Shown: positions 43,671 to 54,400 of the stretch, in pieces
Position numbering within the stretch: position 1 is the stretch's first letter
Layout: each line of letters starts with the position of its first letter
DNA from: Choanephora cucurbitarum
Lineage: Eukaryota; Mucoromycota; Mucoromycetes; Mucorales; Choanephoraceae
Direction of reading: 5' to 3'
Assembly: GCA_025331435.1 (NCBI GenBank)
Contig: JAIWNI010000004.1
Coordinates: 434,001 to 498,000, forward strand
Length of the DNA: 64,000 nt
Position numbers and translations under genes: made by a program
Notes under the pieces: model-generated
Database searches by the model: none
Told to the model about the DNA's origin: nothing
Seen by the model: the letters and a program-made list of their open reading frames with translations, nothing else

Positions 43671-46600
43671 TTGGTGGAGAAGCTCCTATGGCCTATTCGG
43701 TCTCACCCTCGTCTGTTCATACTGCTCGACCAGACCTGATGGAGGGGGAGGAAGAAATTCCGGATCCTTCGTTTGAAATGAATAACTCACAAGCACAAGT
43801 ACCTGGGATCCCAACGGATCAACCTCAACATCTTACAGGAGAGGTACCTGATGAAGAAATGGAACAAACCATAAATCATATGAAGTATGTGTATGGCAAG
43901 ATGATGGTGTATACAACCAAGACAAGACCTTTGAAGATGCAAGAATTACAATCTTTGGCAGCTCGGTTGGCCTCGGTGGAAAAATCCTTGGATCTGGTAA
44001 GCCCTGACAGTCGTCAAGCGCTGGTCGAAATGATTGGAGCACAAAGACAAATGGGTCGGGAAATCGAGGAACAAATTAAGTTGCATGACAAAAATATGGA
44101 GGATGCCCGTAAGTACATTGTGGGAGAATTGGAGACTTTGGTGGCCGAATATCAGGCAAGGTTTCGTCACTGGATGACTGATTTTAAGTGGCCGAATGTT
44201 GAGGCCTGTCGGGTATTGCAAGCACCTGAGGCAGTAATCCAGTTGGTAGCCAAAGTCGAATCACAATGGTATGCAATGGAGATTAGCCCTGCTGAAACGG
44301 GTGAATCAGCGATTGTTCAAGAGCTCCGTCGTCAATTGCGAGAGCTACAGATGGAGAAAAGGAAAGGAACTCAAGGAATCAAAGAACAAGTTGACTCTCT
44401 GGGTGGTGTCAAGAAAGAAGGTCTTCCCGCAGGGTACATTCTGGAAAGAAGAAGGCGAATTCAGACTCCCAGTTTCGCCAAGGGAAACATCGGCGAGGCT
44501 AAGGACTGGTTGGCGGAATACAAGAGTGTATGTCAACACCTCCAATACACGGAACAAGAACGGTTGGATGAACTGTCCGTACGCTTGAAGGGTATGGCAC
44601 TAACTTGGTACAACTATCTGTTGCCGGAATCCAAGAAGTCTTGGGATGTGTTTGAACAAGCATTTAGAGATTACTTTGCTGGTGGTGCTAACACGGTGGA
44701 AGCGGCAATGAATGAACTCAAACAACTCAGACAAGGCAACAAGAAGATGGTAGTTTTTGGTCAAGAACTAAGGGAAGTAGCAAGAAGAGCTGAAATACAT
44801 GCGGATAGGATGTTGATAGGTTATCTCAAATCGGCGGTTAATCCAGAAATGACTCGAGCTATCATTTATCGAGGTCCTACAACTTACACTGAAGCTGTTA
44901 ATATCTGTATTGAAGTTGAAAACGATTTGATAAGAAACCTGGGTGACAAGACGTCTTATACTCCGGCTTATGCGAACACACCAGTGACCCCTCCACAAGA
45001 AGGGGTACTCCAAAACTTCCAGAAAAAAGATGTCCGAGATCAAAAGAAGTCTGGTGTTAGGTGTTTCAAGTGCAAGAAGGTTGGACACATGAAGAAAGAT
45101 TGCTGGTCCAAAAAAGAGTCTGGTACAGGCTATGGCAAGAAAGTTAACTCTCAAACACTGGAACCACCTACAAGGGAAGTTGAAAGAAAAATCTATGAAG
45201 AACCAGATACTAACATTTTTTCTCAGTTCTTTCAGGATAACAACAATGCTGAGACGGATGGTTCTCTCAAGGATGGCTCTAGGTTCAAGATCCATATTGA
45301 AACTGAAACCGGGAAACAACTAGCTCTGGTGGATACTGGGTCTACTATTTGTTCAATTGCCGAACATACGGTGGAAGAACTAGGACTAGAGGTGTATGCT
45401 TGTTCTCCAGAGGTTATACGCTATGGCAATAGTTCTACACAAGTTACGTCAAGTAAGGCTATTTTGAACTTTAGTTTCAATACGGAGGATACCTCTACTG
45501 CTCACTTGTATCTGGTGAAAGAACAAAACGAACCCATTATCCTGGGTATGGACTGGATGGTCAAGGAAAACATTCTTTTACACCCTGGTTCCAGAACACT
45601 TAGCAAGACAAGGCTGCAAGAGATAAATGGAATGGAGAAGGTGGAACAACTCCTACAAAAGTATCCTGCTTTAACGGAAGAATCTCAGTATCAAACACTC
45701 ACCAAGGCTCCCTATAAGCATCGTATTGACACAGGGGATGCCCTACCTAGTGTTACTCGGGATTATCGTCGTTCTGAACTAGAAACCCAAGCTATTCGGA
45801 AGGAGGTGGAAGCCATGCTAGCAAAACGGGTCATTGTCCCAAGCTCAAGTGATTGGTGCTCGCCGGTCGTCCTCATCAAGAAGCCAGATGGAAGTTATCG
45901 GTTCTGTGTCGACTATCGAGGATTAAACAAACTCACTATCAAGGACAAGTACCCTCTACCGAGAATTACAGAACTTTTAGACAAACTCAATGGTAGTCAA
46001 TACTTTTCCACCATTGACTTGAAGTCAGGCTACTGGCAACTTCCGATGGACCCCAGGGACGCAAAGAAGACTGCTTTTGTGGCTAATGGTGCATTGTATG
46101 AGTTCAATTGTCTTCCTTTCGGTGTGGTGAACGGGCCGAGTTCATTTATGCGGTTTATGCATATTGTACTCAAGGGACTAAATCATGCCATGGTGTATCT
46201 TGACGATGTTATCGTCTTCAGCAAGACTGGTGAACAACATGAAGAAGATCTGAACTCTGTATTGGCAAGACTGGATGAATATAATCTCAAGATTTCTGAA
46301 AAGAAGTGTCATTTTTTCAAGAAAGAAGTCAAGTTTCTGGGATTTTTGGTTAGTGGTGATGGGATCCGTTCGGATCCAGAAAAGGTGAAAGTTATAAAAA
46401 ATTGGCCTATACCTATATCTATAAAGCAACTGATGCGATTCTTAGGATTTTGTGCATTCTATCACCGCTTCATCAAAGACCTGTCCGGAGTGGCCAAGCC
46501 TCTATATCAATTACTCAAGAAAGAAGAACACTTCCACTGGTCAGATGAAGCAAATGCCGCTTTTGAAAATCTTAAGAATCAAATCATGTCCTTACCTACT

Positions 46601-48268
46601 TTGGCGTATCCGAACCCGACTCTTCCCTATGATTTGCATTGTGACGCAAGTAACTTCGGTTTGGGCTCGGTATTGGTACAAGAAGGTCGTCCAGTTGCTT
46701 ATGCTAGCCGTACTCTCACTGCTGCTGAACAAAACTACCATACTACAGAGAAGGAATGCCTGGCAATTGTGTGGGCGTTGGACTATTTTCACCCCTATGT
46801 CCATGGAGCTAATCTCACCGTCTATACTGACCATGCTGCTCTGAAGTCTATTCTGTCTACGAAACTTCCTAAAGGCCGCATTGCTCGATGGATTATGGCG
46901 CTACAGTCGTATCAATTCGCGATCATACACAAGAAGGGTCTGTTGAATCAGGACGCTGATGCACTCAGTCGTCTTACTCAGAACAATCAAGAAGGTTTAT
47001 CTGCTGATAATTTCAAGACCTTACAGCAACAAGATCCCGAAATTATTGTTCTCTTAAGGGAGGGGGTGAAGCTACCTTTTATCTGGCGAAATGGTGTCCT
47101 GGGCAGGCGTCTGGAAAATGGAGAGGTAAAGCCAGTAATTCCTAGACAATTGGTTCCTACGGTACTACAACAAGCTCATGGGGGTCCAGTAGGCGGACAC
47201 TTTGGCATAGACAAGACTCTAGACAAAACCAGACAGATCGGATGGTGGTACTCTCAAATTCAAGACGTCAAGACTTGGGTAAGCCATTGCGAAGGTTGCC
47301 AAAGAAACAAGATCAGAACTGAATCAACGGCTGCTCCTATGAAACCTATCTGTCCTAGCTATTTAGGTGAGATCTGGGCTGCTGATATTGCGGTGCTATC
47401 GAAGAGCAAGAAAGGAAACCGATACCTGTTAGTATTTATGGAGTATCTGAGCAAATGGCTTATTACGGCAGCTATACCTACCCTGGATACGGATCAAGTA
47501 ATACAGGTCTTACTGTTTGAAGTGGTTCTGAAGCTCGGAGTACCGGCCAGATTGATTACTGACAATGGATCCAATTTCATATGTGAAGCTATGAAACAAG
47601 TCTGCGCCCGCCTTGGTATTCAACGGTCTCTTACTTCCGTCGAACACCCGCAGTCAGATGGACTGGTAGAAAGACTCAACAGGACTATCAAGACAAGCTT
47701 AGCTATCTGCACTGAAGGCAATCCTTTTGAGTGGGACGATCAACTTCCATTCGTCACTTTTGCGTACAACACGGCAAAGCAATCCAGCACTGGGTTCTCT
47801 CCTTTTGAAGTACTCTTTGGTAGAAAGGCAAGACTTCCAGTACTCCCGGACCTTGAGCTAGAACCTGTCAAGACTTATGAAACTGAAGCTTGGTCGGCCT
47901 ATCTAAAGAATCGGCTACCCCTACTGCATGGACAAGTTCTCAGAAATATTGAAGTTGCTCAAGTAAGACAAAAGAGGGCCTACAATAAGGGTAAACGGGT
48001 CAAGTACGATTACAAGGCTGGCGACCTCATTCTAAGAAAGAATCTGAACAAGTCGGGCTTCCCTAAAGAACGCTGGTCTGGTCCTTGGGTGGTTATCGAA
48101 CCTAACAATACAGAAGGTACTTCTTTCAAGATTGTCAAGCAAGGAGATCCGTCAGGCCATGTATCAACTGCAAATGCGAAAAATATGCGACCCTGGAATT
48201 CTGAAGAAGAACGACTCGAAAAGGTTACAAGCCGCAAAGGAGGAGATGATGTGACGCGTTTGACTTGA
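43652..48268 (+). CDS. Gag-Pol polyprotein of the Ty3/Gypsy element
   Basis: One frame of 1538 aa. Approximate order: Gag capsid region (residues 200-450), CCHC knuckle C-F-K-C...H-M-K-K-D-C near 471, aspartic protease L-V-D-T-G-S-T near 557, reverse transcriptase with Y-L-D-D near 849, RNase H with C-D-A-S-N-F near 1000, integrase zinc finger C-E-G-C near 1210, and the integrase triad W-A-A-D, T-D-N-G-S and L-V-E-R (about 1243-1340). The start ATG at 43652 is the first in frame and sits in the 5' LTR. The TGA at 48266-48268 sits in the 3' LTR. Gag and Pol are fused without a frameshift or stop, so their ratio must be set after translation. The extreme C-terminus is basic and polar, without a chromodomain. 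Confidence 0.95.
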   Translation: MSDKRYIGGEAPMAYSVSPSSVHTARPDLMEGEEEIPDPSFEMNNSQAQVPGIPTDQPQHLTGEVPDEEMEQTINHMKYVYGKMMVYTTKTRPLKMQELQSLAARLASVEKSLDLVSPDSRQALVEMIGAQRQMGREIEEQIKLHDKNMEDARKYIVGELETLVAEYQARFRHWMTDFKWPNVEACRVLQAPEAVIQLVAKVESQWYAMEISPAETGESAIVQELRRQLRELQMEKRKGTQGIKEQVDSLGGVKKEGLPAGYILERRRRIQTPSFAKGNIGEAKDWLAEYKSVCQHLQYTEQERLDELSVRLKGMALTWYNYLLPESKKSWDVFEQAFRDYFAGGANTVEAAMNELKQLRQGNKKMVVFGQELREVARRAEIHADRMLIGYLKSAVNPEMTRAIIYRGPTTYTEAVNICIEVENDLIRNLGDKTSYTPAYANTPVTPPQEGVLQNFQKKDVRDQKKSGVRCFKCKKVGHMKKDCWSKKESGTGYGKKVNSQTLEPPTREVERKIYEEPDTNIFSQFFQDNNNAETDGSLKDGSRFKIHIETETGKQLALVDTGSTICSIAEHTVEELGLEVYACSPEVIRYGNSSTQVTSSKAILNFSFNTEDTSTAHLYLVKEQNEPIILGMDWMVKENILLHPGSRTLSKTRLQEINGMEKVEQLLQKYPALTEESQYQTLTKAPYKHRIDTGDALPSVTRDYRRSELETQAIRKEVEAMLAKRVIVPSSSDWCSPVVLIKKPDGSYRFCVDYRGLNKLTIKDKYPLPRITELLDKLNGSQYFSTIDLKSGYWQLPMDPRDAKKTAFVANGALYEFNCLPFGVVNGPSSFMRFMHIVLKGLNHAMVYLDDVIVFSKTGEQHEEDLNSVLARLDEYNLKISEKKCHFFKKEVKFLGFLVSGDGIRSDPEKVKVIKNWPIPISIKQLMRFLGFCAFYHRFIKDLSGVAKPLYQLLKKEEHFHWSDEANAAFENLKNQIMSLPTLAYPNPTLPYDLHCDASNFGLGSVLVQEGRPVAYASRTLTAAEQNYHTTEKECLAIVWALDYFHPYVHGANLTVYTDHAALKSILSTKLPKGRIARWIMALQSYQFAIIHKKGLLNQDADALSRLTQNNQEGLSADNFKTLQQQDPEIIVLLREGVKLPFIWRNGVLGRRLENGEVKPVIPRQLVPTVLQQAHGGPVGGHFGIDKTLDKTRQIGWWYSQIQDVKTWVSHCEGCQRNKIRTESTAAPMKPICPSYLGEIWAADIAVLSKSKKGNRYLLVFMEYLSKWLITAAIPTLDTDQVIQVLLFEVVLKLGVPARLITDNGSNFICEAMKQVCARLGIQRSLTSVEHPQSDGLVERLNRTIKTSLAICTEGNPFEWDDQLPFVTFAYNTAKQSSTGFSPFEVLFGRKARLPVLPDLELEPVKTYETEAWSAYLKNRLPLLHGQVLRNIEVAQVRQKRAYNKGKRVKYDYKAGDLILRKNLNKSGFPKERWSGPWVVIEPNNTEGTSFKIVKQGDPSGHVSTANAKNMRPWNSEEERLEKVTSRKGGDDVTRLT
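43672..43683 (+). promoter_or_regulatory. putative primer-binding site
   Basis: TGGTGGAGAAGC starts two bases after the LTR and begins TGG, as needed to pair with a tRNA 3'-CCA end. The matching tRNA was not identified. The site lies inside the Gag coding sequence. Confidence 0.5.
48236..48246 (+). promoter_or_regulatory. polypurine tract
   Basis: AAAGGAGGAGA, three bases before the 3' LTR, the expected plus-strand primer for reverse transcription. It lies within the end of the Gag-Pol frame. Confidence 0.75.
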
Positions 48269-48485
48269 TGTCCATATTTGGAACTGAAGCAATGAAGAAG
48301 AAACATCCCACTTAAATTGCAAAGAAAGTCAAGTCATTTTCTATTATAATTATCATCTCATTAATATTTAGCAAAACATATAAATACTCTTTTATTTTTA
48401 TACAATAAAGAAGATCGGATATACTTAGAACTCTCTCTATTCTTTCTTGCCTTTATATCTCATTTGATGTCCGACAAACGTTACA
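48250..48485 (+). repeat. 3' LTR
   Basis: 236 bp, no difference from the 5' LTR found by eye. It contains the Gag-Pol stop codon near its start. Confidence 0.95.
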
Positions 48486-48490
48486 TTCTA
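48486..48490. repeat. target-site duplication, right copy
   Basis: TTCTA, matching 43430-43434. Confidence 0.9.
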
Positions 48491-48878
48491 AAAGTCACAT
48501 TCTCAATCAATATGATGTTATTTGCATACCATATATGCACAAGTAATAACTCATCAGTACTCTTTTTTAAGAAGACTGCAATTTTTTCTTACAGTTGTAC
48601 AGTAGGCACCGCTTGAACCGGAATGTTTCTCGTAAAAAAATTACAATGTTCATACATAAGACAAATGAAATATCCCGAAAGAAGGTTGAGTTGATTCATG
48701 CAACAAGTATTTGTCAAGGGAGTTAAAATAAGCGTTACAATTTCATAGAAGCTCTTTGGTAATGTGGGGCTCATCGGTTGCTACACAAATGCTGCAATCC
48801 TTGGCCTTTTGGACCCTTCAGAATGCCCTGTACAACATATGGGCTGAAGCTTTCTCCTTTGGACAAATCTGATAAACC
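48491..48878. other. spacer between retrotransposon and CACTA-like elements
   Basis: About 390 bp with no gene; short frames only. The sequence from 48770 to 48878 is somewhat richer in GC and may be old transposon sequence that received the CACTA-like insertion. Confidence 0.35.
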
Positions 48879-49863
48879 ATCACCACAAGAGATTTTTTCT
48901 GTGAAACAAAGGCAGTTTTTGTGTAGCATGCAGTTAAGATTCCTTTTTTGGACAGTCCTTGAATTTTCTCCAAAAATGGGTGGGGGGTATTCCTCATATA
49001 GGAATTGGGGGCCATTTCTCAAATAATATTGGGGGTGCTCTCAAATAATATTGGGGGTACTTTTCAAATAAGAATGGGGGGATGCAGAAGAGTATTTTTG
49101 CTTCATTTTATTGGTAGAAAAAACTGTACTAATGCTGCTAGGCTTTAACACTCATTTGCGTCACTTACCTTATGGTTGAAACCAGAACAGCTAAGGCATT
49201 CTAGCAGAACGCTTTGGTTTGGATTGACAGTAGAAAACACCTTAGAAGCTCAAGTAGTTTAGGCGCCTTTGCACTTGGTGCATCTATTTGTTGTTAAAGA
49301 ATATGCAAGCCATCTATAGAAAGAAGATGATGTTAAAACTCTTATCTCATCTGTAGTGCCTTAAAAACTAACCTACAGTTTGGGTCTCTTCTGTACTTTT
49401 CAAAGCAAACACACTAGATACTGTTGCATCTTGAGCGCGTTGGGAACAAAGAGCTACTCTGCCATTAGAAGCGTGTTAGTTGCCATCCAAAGCAAAGAAA
49501 TACCTAAAACTCACCTTAGAAGATAAAGGAAAGAGAAAATTTTTTCTAAGTATTAGGGATTAGTTACTAGTTTATAGCAGTCACCCCTTCAATCTCAAAA
49601 GTACTTAGAAAAAAAATGAAGAAAAAACTCGACAAGCACCCAAACCAACACCGGCGTTCACAATTTTACGTTTCTGGTGGAATTGTCACACCTATTCTCC
49701 CAAAGCGTTTTGTTTGCCTTACTAGACTACCATTTTTATTAACACAGTCTTACAAAAATCCAAATGTAGAACTCAAATGGGGGGATTACACAGTTTTTAT
49801 CCAATGAAATGTAGCCTGCTAGTTAAGTTTCCTTTTTTGATACCCAATTTCTCTTGTGGTGAT
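48879..49863. mobile_element. CACTA-like non-autonomous element, copy 1
   Basis: 985 bp bounded by perfect 14-bp inverted ends ATCACCACAAGAGA...TCTCTTGTGGTGAT. If the AT is read as a duplicated target, the element proper starts CACCACAAGAGA, very like the CACTACAAGAAA ends of En/Spm (CACTA) transposons. Subterminal direct repeats of the type AATA-TTGGGGG occur four times at 48980-49082, again as in CACTA elements. No transposase frame is present (longest about 63 codons), so it depends on an enzyme coded elsewhere. Confidence 0.75.
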
Positions 49864-49879
49864 ATGGCTGTTAAGATTG

Positions 49880-50864
49880 ATCACCACAAGAGATTTTTTC
49901 TGTGAAACAAAGGCAGTTTTTGTGTAGCATGCAGTTAAGATTCCTTTTTTGGACAGTCCTTGAATTTTCTCCAAAAATGGGTGGGGGGTATTCCTCATAT
50001 AGGAATTGGGGGCCATTTCTCAAATAATATTGGGGGTGCTCTCAAATAATATTGGGGGTACTTTTCAAATAAGAATGGGGGGATGCAGAAGAGTATTTTT
50101 GCTTCATTTTATTGGTAGAAAAAACTGTACTAATGCTGCTAGGCTTTAACACTCATTTGCGTCACTTACCTTATGGTTGAAACCAGAACAGCTAAGGCAT
50201 TCTAGCAGAACGCTTTGGTTTGGATTGACAGTAGAAAACACCTTAGAAGCTCAAGTAGTTTAGGCGCCTTTGCACTTGGTGCATCTATTTGTTGTTAAAG
50301 AATATGCAAGCCATCTATAGAAAGAAGATGATGTTAAAACTCTTATCTCATCTGTAGTGCCTTAAAAACTAACCTACAGTTTGGGTCTCTTCTGTACTTT
50401 TCAAAGCAAACACACTAGATACTGTTGCATCTTGAGCGCGTTGGGAACAAAGAGCTACTCTGCCATTAGAAGCGTGTTAGTTGCCATCCAAAGCAAAGAA
50501 ATACCTAAAACTCACCTTAGAAGATAAAGGAAAGAGAAAATTTTTTCTAAGTATTAGGGATTAGTTACTAGTTTATAGCAGTCACCCCTTCAATCTCAAA
50601 AGTACTTAGAAAAAAAATGAAGAAAAAACTCGACAAGCACCCAAACCAACACCGGCGTTCACAATTTTACGTTTCTGGTGGAATTGTCACACCTATTCTC
50701 CCAAAGCGTTTTGTTTGCCTTACTAGACTACCATTTTTATTAACACAGTCTTACAAAAATCCAAATGTAGAACTCAAATGGGGGGATTACACAGTTTTTA
50801 TCCAATGAAATGTAGCCTGCTAGTTAAGTTTCCTTTTTTGATACCCAATTTCTCTTGTGGTGAT
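49880..50864. mobile_element. CACTA-like non-autonomous element, copy 2
   Basis: Same length (985 bp), orientation, ends and subterminal repeats as copy 1, offset by 1001 bp. No differences were found in the stretches compared by eye. It is separated from copy 1 by only 16 bp (49864-49879). Confidence 0.75.
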
Positions 50865-51427
50865 AACTAATGCCATGACTCAGTATGGTGTCAATATTAT
50901 TTTATATTGATATTTAGTGGGAACCGATTCAATAAGTCAGATCCATGCGCTCATCCCTGCGTCAAGTACTTTTTCTTTTGTTTCTTTACAAAGTAAATGC
51001 TAGGCTGTGTCATCTCAGAACACAAAACGATGTGCGTCATTCACAATGACGATAAGTGTCACCGAAAATCAGAATGATCTTTCTTGTGATTCTATAAGAT
51101 TTTCTCTAGAGGAATCTTGCAAGCAAATCTTTCTTAGGCTGCTTCAAATTCATAGCTTTCATATTATTTGATGAGTTGACTCTCCAAGTAGAATTCCCTA
51201 ATCGCAGCGTATATAAAGCATGGTGCAGCAAGTTTGAGTGATAAACCATGTATTGTATCTTTGTGTAGAGTTTTATTGTATTATACAGATTATATTTGTG
51301 TATGTCTAAATTAGAGCCTATAGATATGTAGATATTACTTGCATAAAAAGAAAGCGAGTGAAAAATAAGAAACAGAATATATATGAATCTTCGCTTTTTT
51401 TCTATACAAAGAAATGCAAAAAGAAAA
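50865..51427. other. intergenic, 3' side of the DOCK gene
   Basis: About 560 bp, AT-rich, probably containing the DOCK 3' UTR and terminator on the minus strand. No gene or repeat seen. Confidence 0.4.
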
Positions 51428-54400
51428 TCATGGTTTGTGAATGATACTATTGGCTGTGTTGTTACTGTTCATTGTATTGGTACTGTTTGATGAACTTTGA
51501 GATTTTTTGCGAGACTTCTTTTTCAGAGACATCTTTAAGGTACGAGACAAGCTTTCTGCTCTTGACATGGTGGCATTTTCGAAAGCTGTAGAATGATAGA
51601 CATTTGGTCCAGACAAGGATAAGGGATCTGCGACTGGTGTACTGATAGAGAAAGCACGACTGATAGGTGACATGGTAGGTATTTGAGGTAAAGCAGGTGT
51701 ATTTACCCTACCAGGGGCTTGAACTGTAGAAGCTAAACTAGTACTGCCTTGACGTGAAGATGCTAGTGACATTGGCTTCATATCTTCTAATGGCTGTTGT
51801 TGTAATGCATGTTGGTGACTATGTGTGCTACTGCTTTCAGTTGCATTGCTTGAGAGTGTAGATCGACGACGGTTGTTGGATTGAGTTACGATTGAAAGCA
51901 GTTGTTTGTCCTTCTGTTGTTCTTGTTTAAGGTTGTTTTCCTTGATGAATTTTATTTCTTCAGCAAAGTTTTTGTGGAAAACTAAAAATGTGTCAGGCAA
52001 GACATGAAAAGAAATACATAATCCACAGAAATACAGCTCTACTTACATTCGGTCAAAGTTGTATGGAATGGCCGCATTTCGCTACTAACAAGTTTGTTAT
52101 GGGTTTCTAAACACTTCTGAATAACTCGAACCTATAGGCATTCAAAATAAAATCAAAGTTTAGTATGATTCCGTGTATCATCGTTTCTTTTCAACCCACT
52201 TGATCATAAATAGCCATTTGAAGTCTATCAATCCAGTGATGCATTTCAGGATTCTTGTCCCAGTATTCTTTAGTCAAGAAAGCCCTTTTGTATAAGGGAA
52301 CACCACCATTTACAGGAGCATCCACTGCACCATTCAAAGACATAGAAAATGGATTGATATTGATGGGCTGACTTAACACGGGTGCACGGCGATTGCCTCT
52401 AGGAATATAGGCAGAATACTTCTTGTCCAAAGTCATCAACTCCTTGTTCTTGTTTTCCATAGCCAGTACCGCGTTCTCGATAGGTGATATAAGTTGAGAA
52501 TGAGAGCTAACAATCTTTGAGCGTCTCACAATAGTAGGAAATCTATCTTCACATATAAATTCGATTTTTTCTGTCCACAAGTTGAGAACTTCCGATTCTG
52601 GCTTGTCTTCAGGTTTATCAGATGGGTCGTTTTCCTTAACAACTGGACGTGAGAAAGAAAATTTGGAGACATTGTTGAAAGAGTAATACTTCTTGATACT
52701 TTCAGGTGTATTAGGATTACTTAAGCATGATATCAAGTCAACATCTGCTATGGCTGTAACAGGTGTAATTTGAAGATATTGACCATCCAAAGCACTGTCA
52801 AGCTCTTTAAGTTGTTCGTCTGTGATGGTCATGGAATTCGACATCTTACTAGGAAGTAATTGTGCATTTGGGTGCCTGTTTTGCATTCTCTCAACAAACG
52901 AAGACATCTTCTCCCATTCAAGCCCACGGTAGATATATTGTCGGTTGCGGTTACTGGCAGGAAATCCACGACCATAGAAGCCTACACGGAAGTATTCTGT
53001 ATAATAACGCTCTTTTTTGACAATATTTTCGGTCAAAGATGCTTGTCGCTGCAGAATATCACTCAACTTGTTGTAATCATAGATAGTGTTTTCATATTCA
53101 TATGCTAATTCCTTGCATAGCTCAATACACAATTCCCATGCACTGCCTTGGTCTAAATAAGTTATCATCTTTGAGTAAAGCGCTTCTTTTCTGCTGAAAG
53201 AGCTTTGAATAGGTAGTCCAAGTTCTGGAATATCAATCAGCTTGTCACTAGGATCCCATTGAAGCAAATCGGCATGGAAGCGCATTGTTAAAGCTGCTTC
53301 AATGAAGTTGCGGCTGTCTAAATGTAGTTGAACTAATTGGTGTACATATTTGATATAAATCTCTTCACGTTCAATGACTTGAATAAACTTCATGAGTTTC
53401 AGAGTAGCTGTAATACGTTCATCCATAAACTCATCATCTGCTGGTAAGCTTCTGATTTGAAGTAGCAGACTTAGGAATCGACAGATAGAATCGACAGCTC
53501 TTCGACCAAAAATCAACAAATCTCTTCTATTGTCGGTCAACAGCCTCTTTTCAATAGCATTTGCCAGCTCTATAGTAATCTTGCTGCAAATCAAATCGTC
53601 ACCTTTGTTTTCAGACATGACCAAGCGATCCAGAGTACTCAGTAAAGCATGCTGAACATGAGATAGCTCGCCAAAAGAATAAAGCTCGATAGCAATAACG
53701 TCAGCAATCAAAGACAATGCATTGATTCTGACTCGATCATGCAATGTCAAGGCAACAGAACATAAAGGCCCAAGGATAAAATAGGCTATATCTGCTTGCA
53801 AGAAAGACACATCAGACTTTATGATGCCATCATCATTGAGTCGCTCCTCATGGATAGAAGACAAAGGGAGCTCATCTGTAGGACCGATTCGAACGCTATG
53901 GCGCACAGAATAAGTGCTGTTGGATGGAGTCGAAGAAACATGACTGTTCCTGTTGGTGTTGTATTCATTCTCATAATCTTCTTCAATAGATGCCATGCTC
54001 TTGCGCAACGAATCGTCAAAATATCCATGCTCCAAAATGACAGAAGAGAAAGGAGAGTGGCTCGTTAAAGAGGGCAAACTAAATTCAGGACCAAAATAGT
54101 CTGTCTGCGTTTGTTGTAATGCTGCAGACTTGATCGGCTCATGATTCAAACGGGCTTTGCCGGCCAAGTTCCATAAACTCAAGAAGACGTTTGCTCCTAC
54201 CTCACCACGCATATTGCCCATGATTTTCCAAGCAGCGCGTTGGGCTTGAGGCATGAATTCGGTAAGTTCAACTCTAGGACTTGCAACCACACGCAGGAAG
54301 CCAACAAAGTAAATTCGCCACAACAAAAGAGTAGATCGTTGTTCTGCGATTGCATTTCGGCTTTTGCTATTTTCATCTTCGTCTTCTTCGTGCAGTATAC

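Larger units (their letters stand above)
43435..48485 (+). mobile_element. Complete Ty3/Gypsy LTR retrotransposon
   Basis: A 5051-bp element bounded by two 236-bp LTRs (43435-43670, 48250-48485) that appear identical and run TG...CA. It is flanked by the 5-bp duplication TTCTA. It carries one uninterrupted Gag-Pol frame with the order protease, reverse transcriptase, RNase H, integrase, which places it in Ty3/Gypsy (Metaviridae-like). Identical LTRs and an intact frame indicate a recent insertion that may still be active. No chromodomain is seen at the integrase C-terminus. Confidence 0.95.

Noticed and set aside
48980..49082. Regularly spaced direct repeats that might suggest a CRISPR-like array
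   Set aside because: Units are degenerate, spacing is short, and they sit in the subterminal part of a CACTA-like element in a eukaryotic genome.
49616..49807. 63-codon frame repeated at 50617-50808
   Set aside because: Identical because the two CACTA-like copies are near-identical; too short and without domain to be a transposase.
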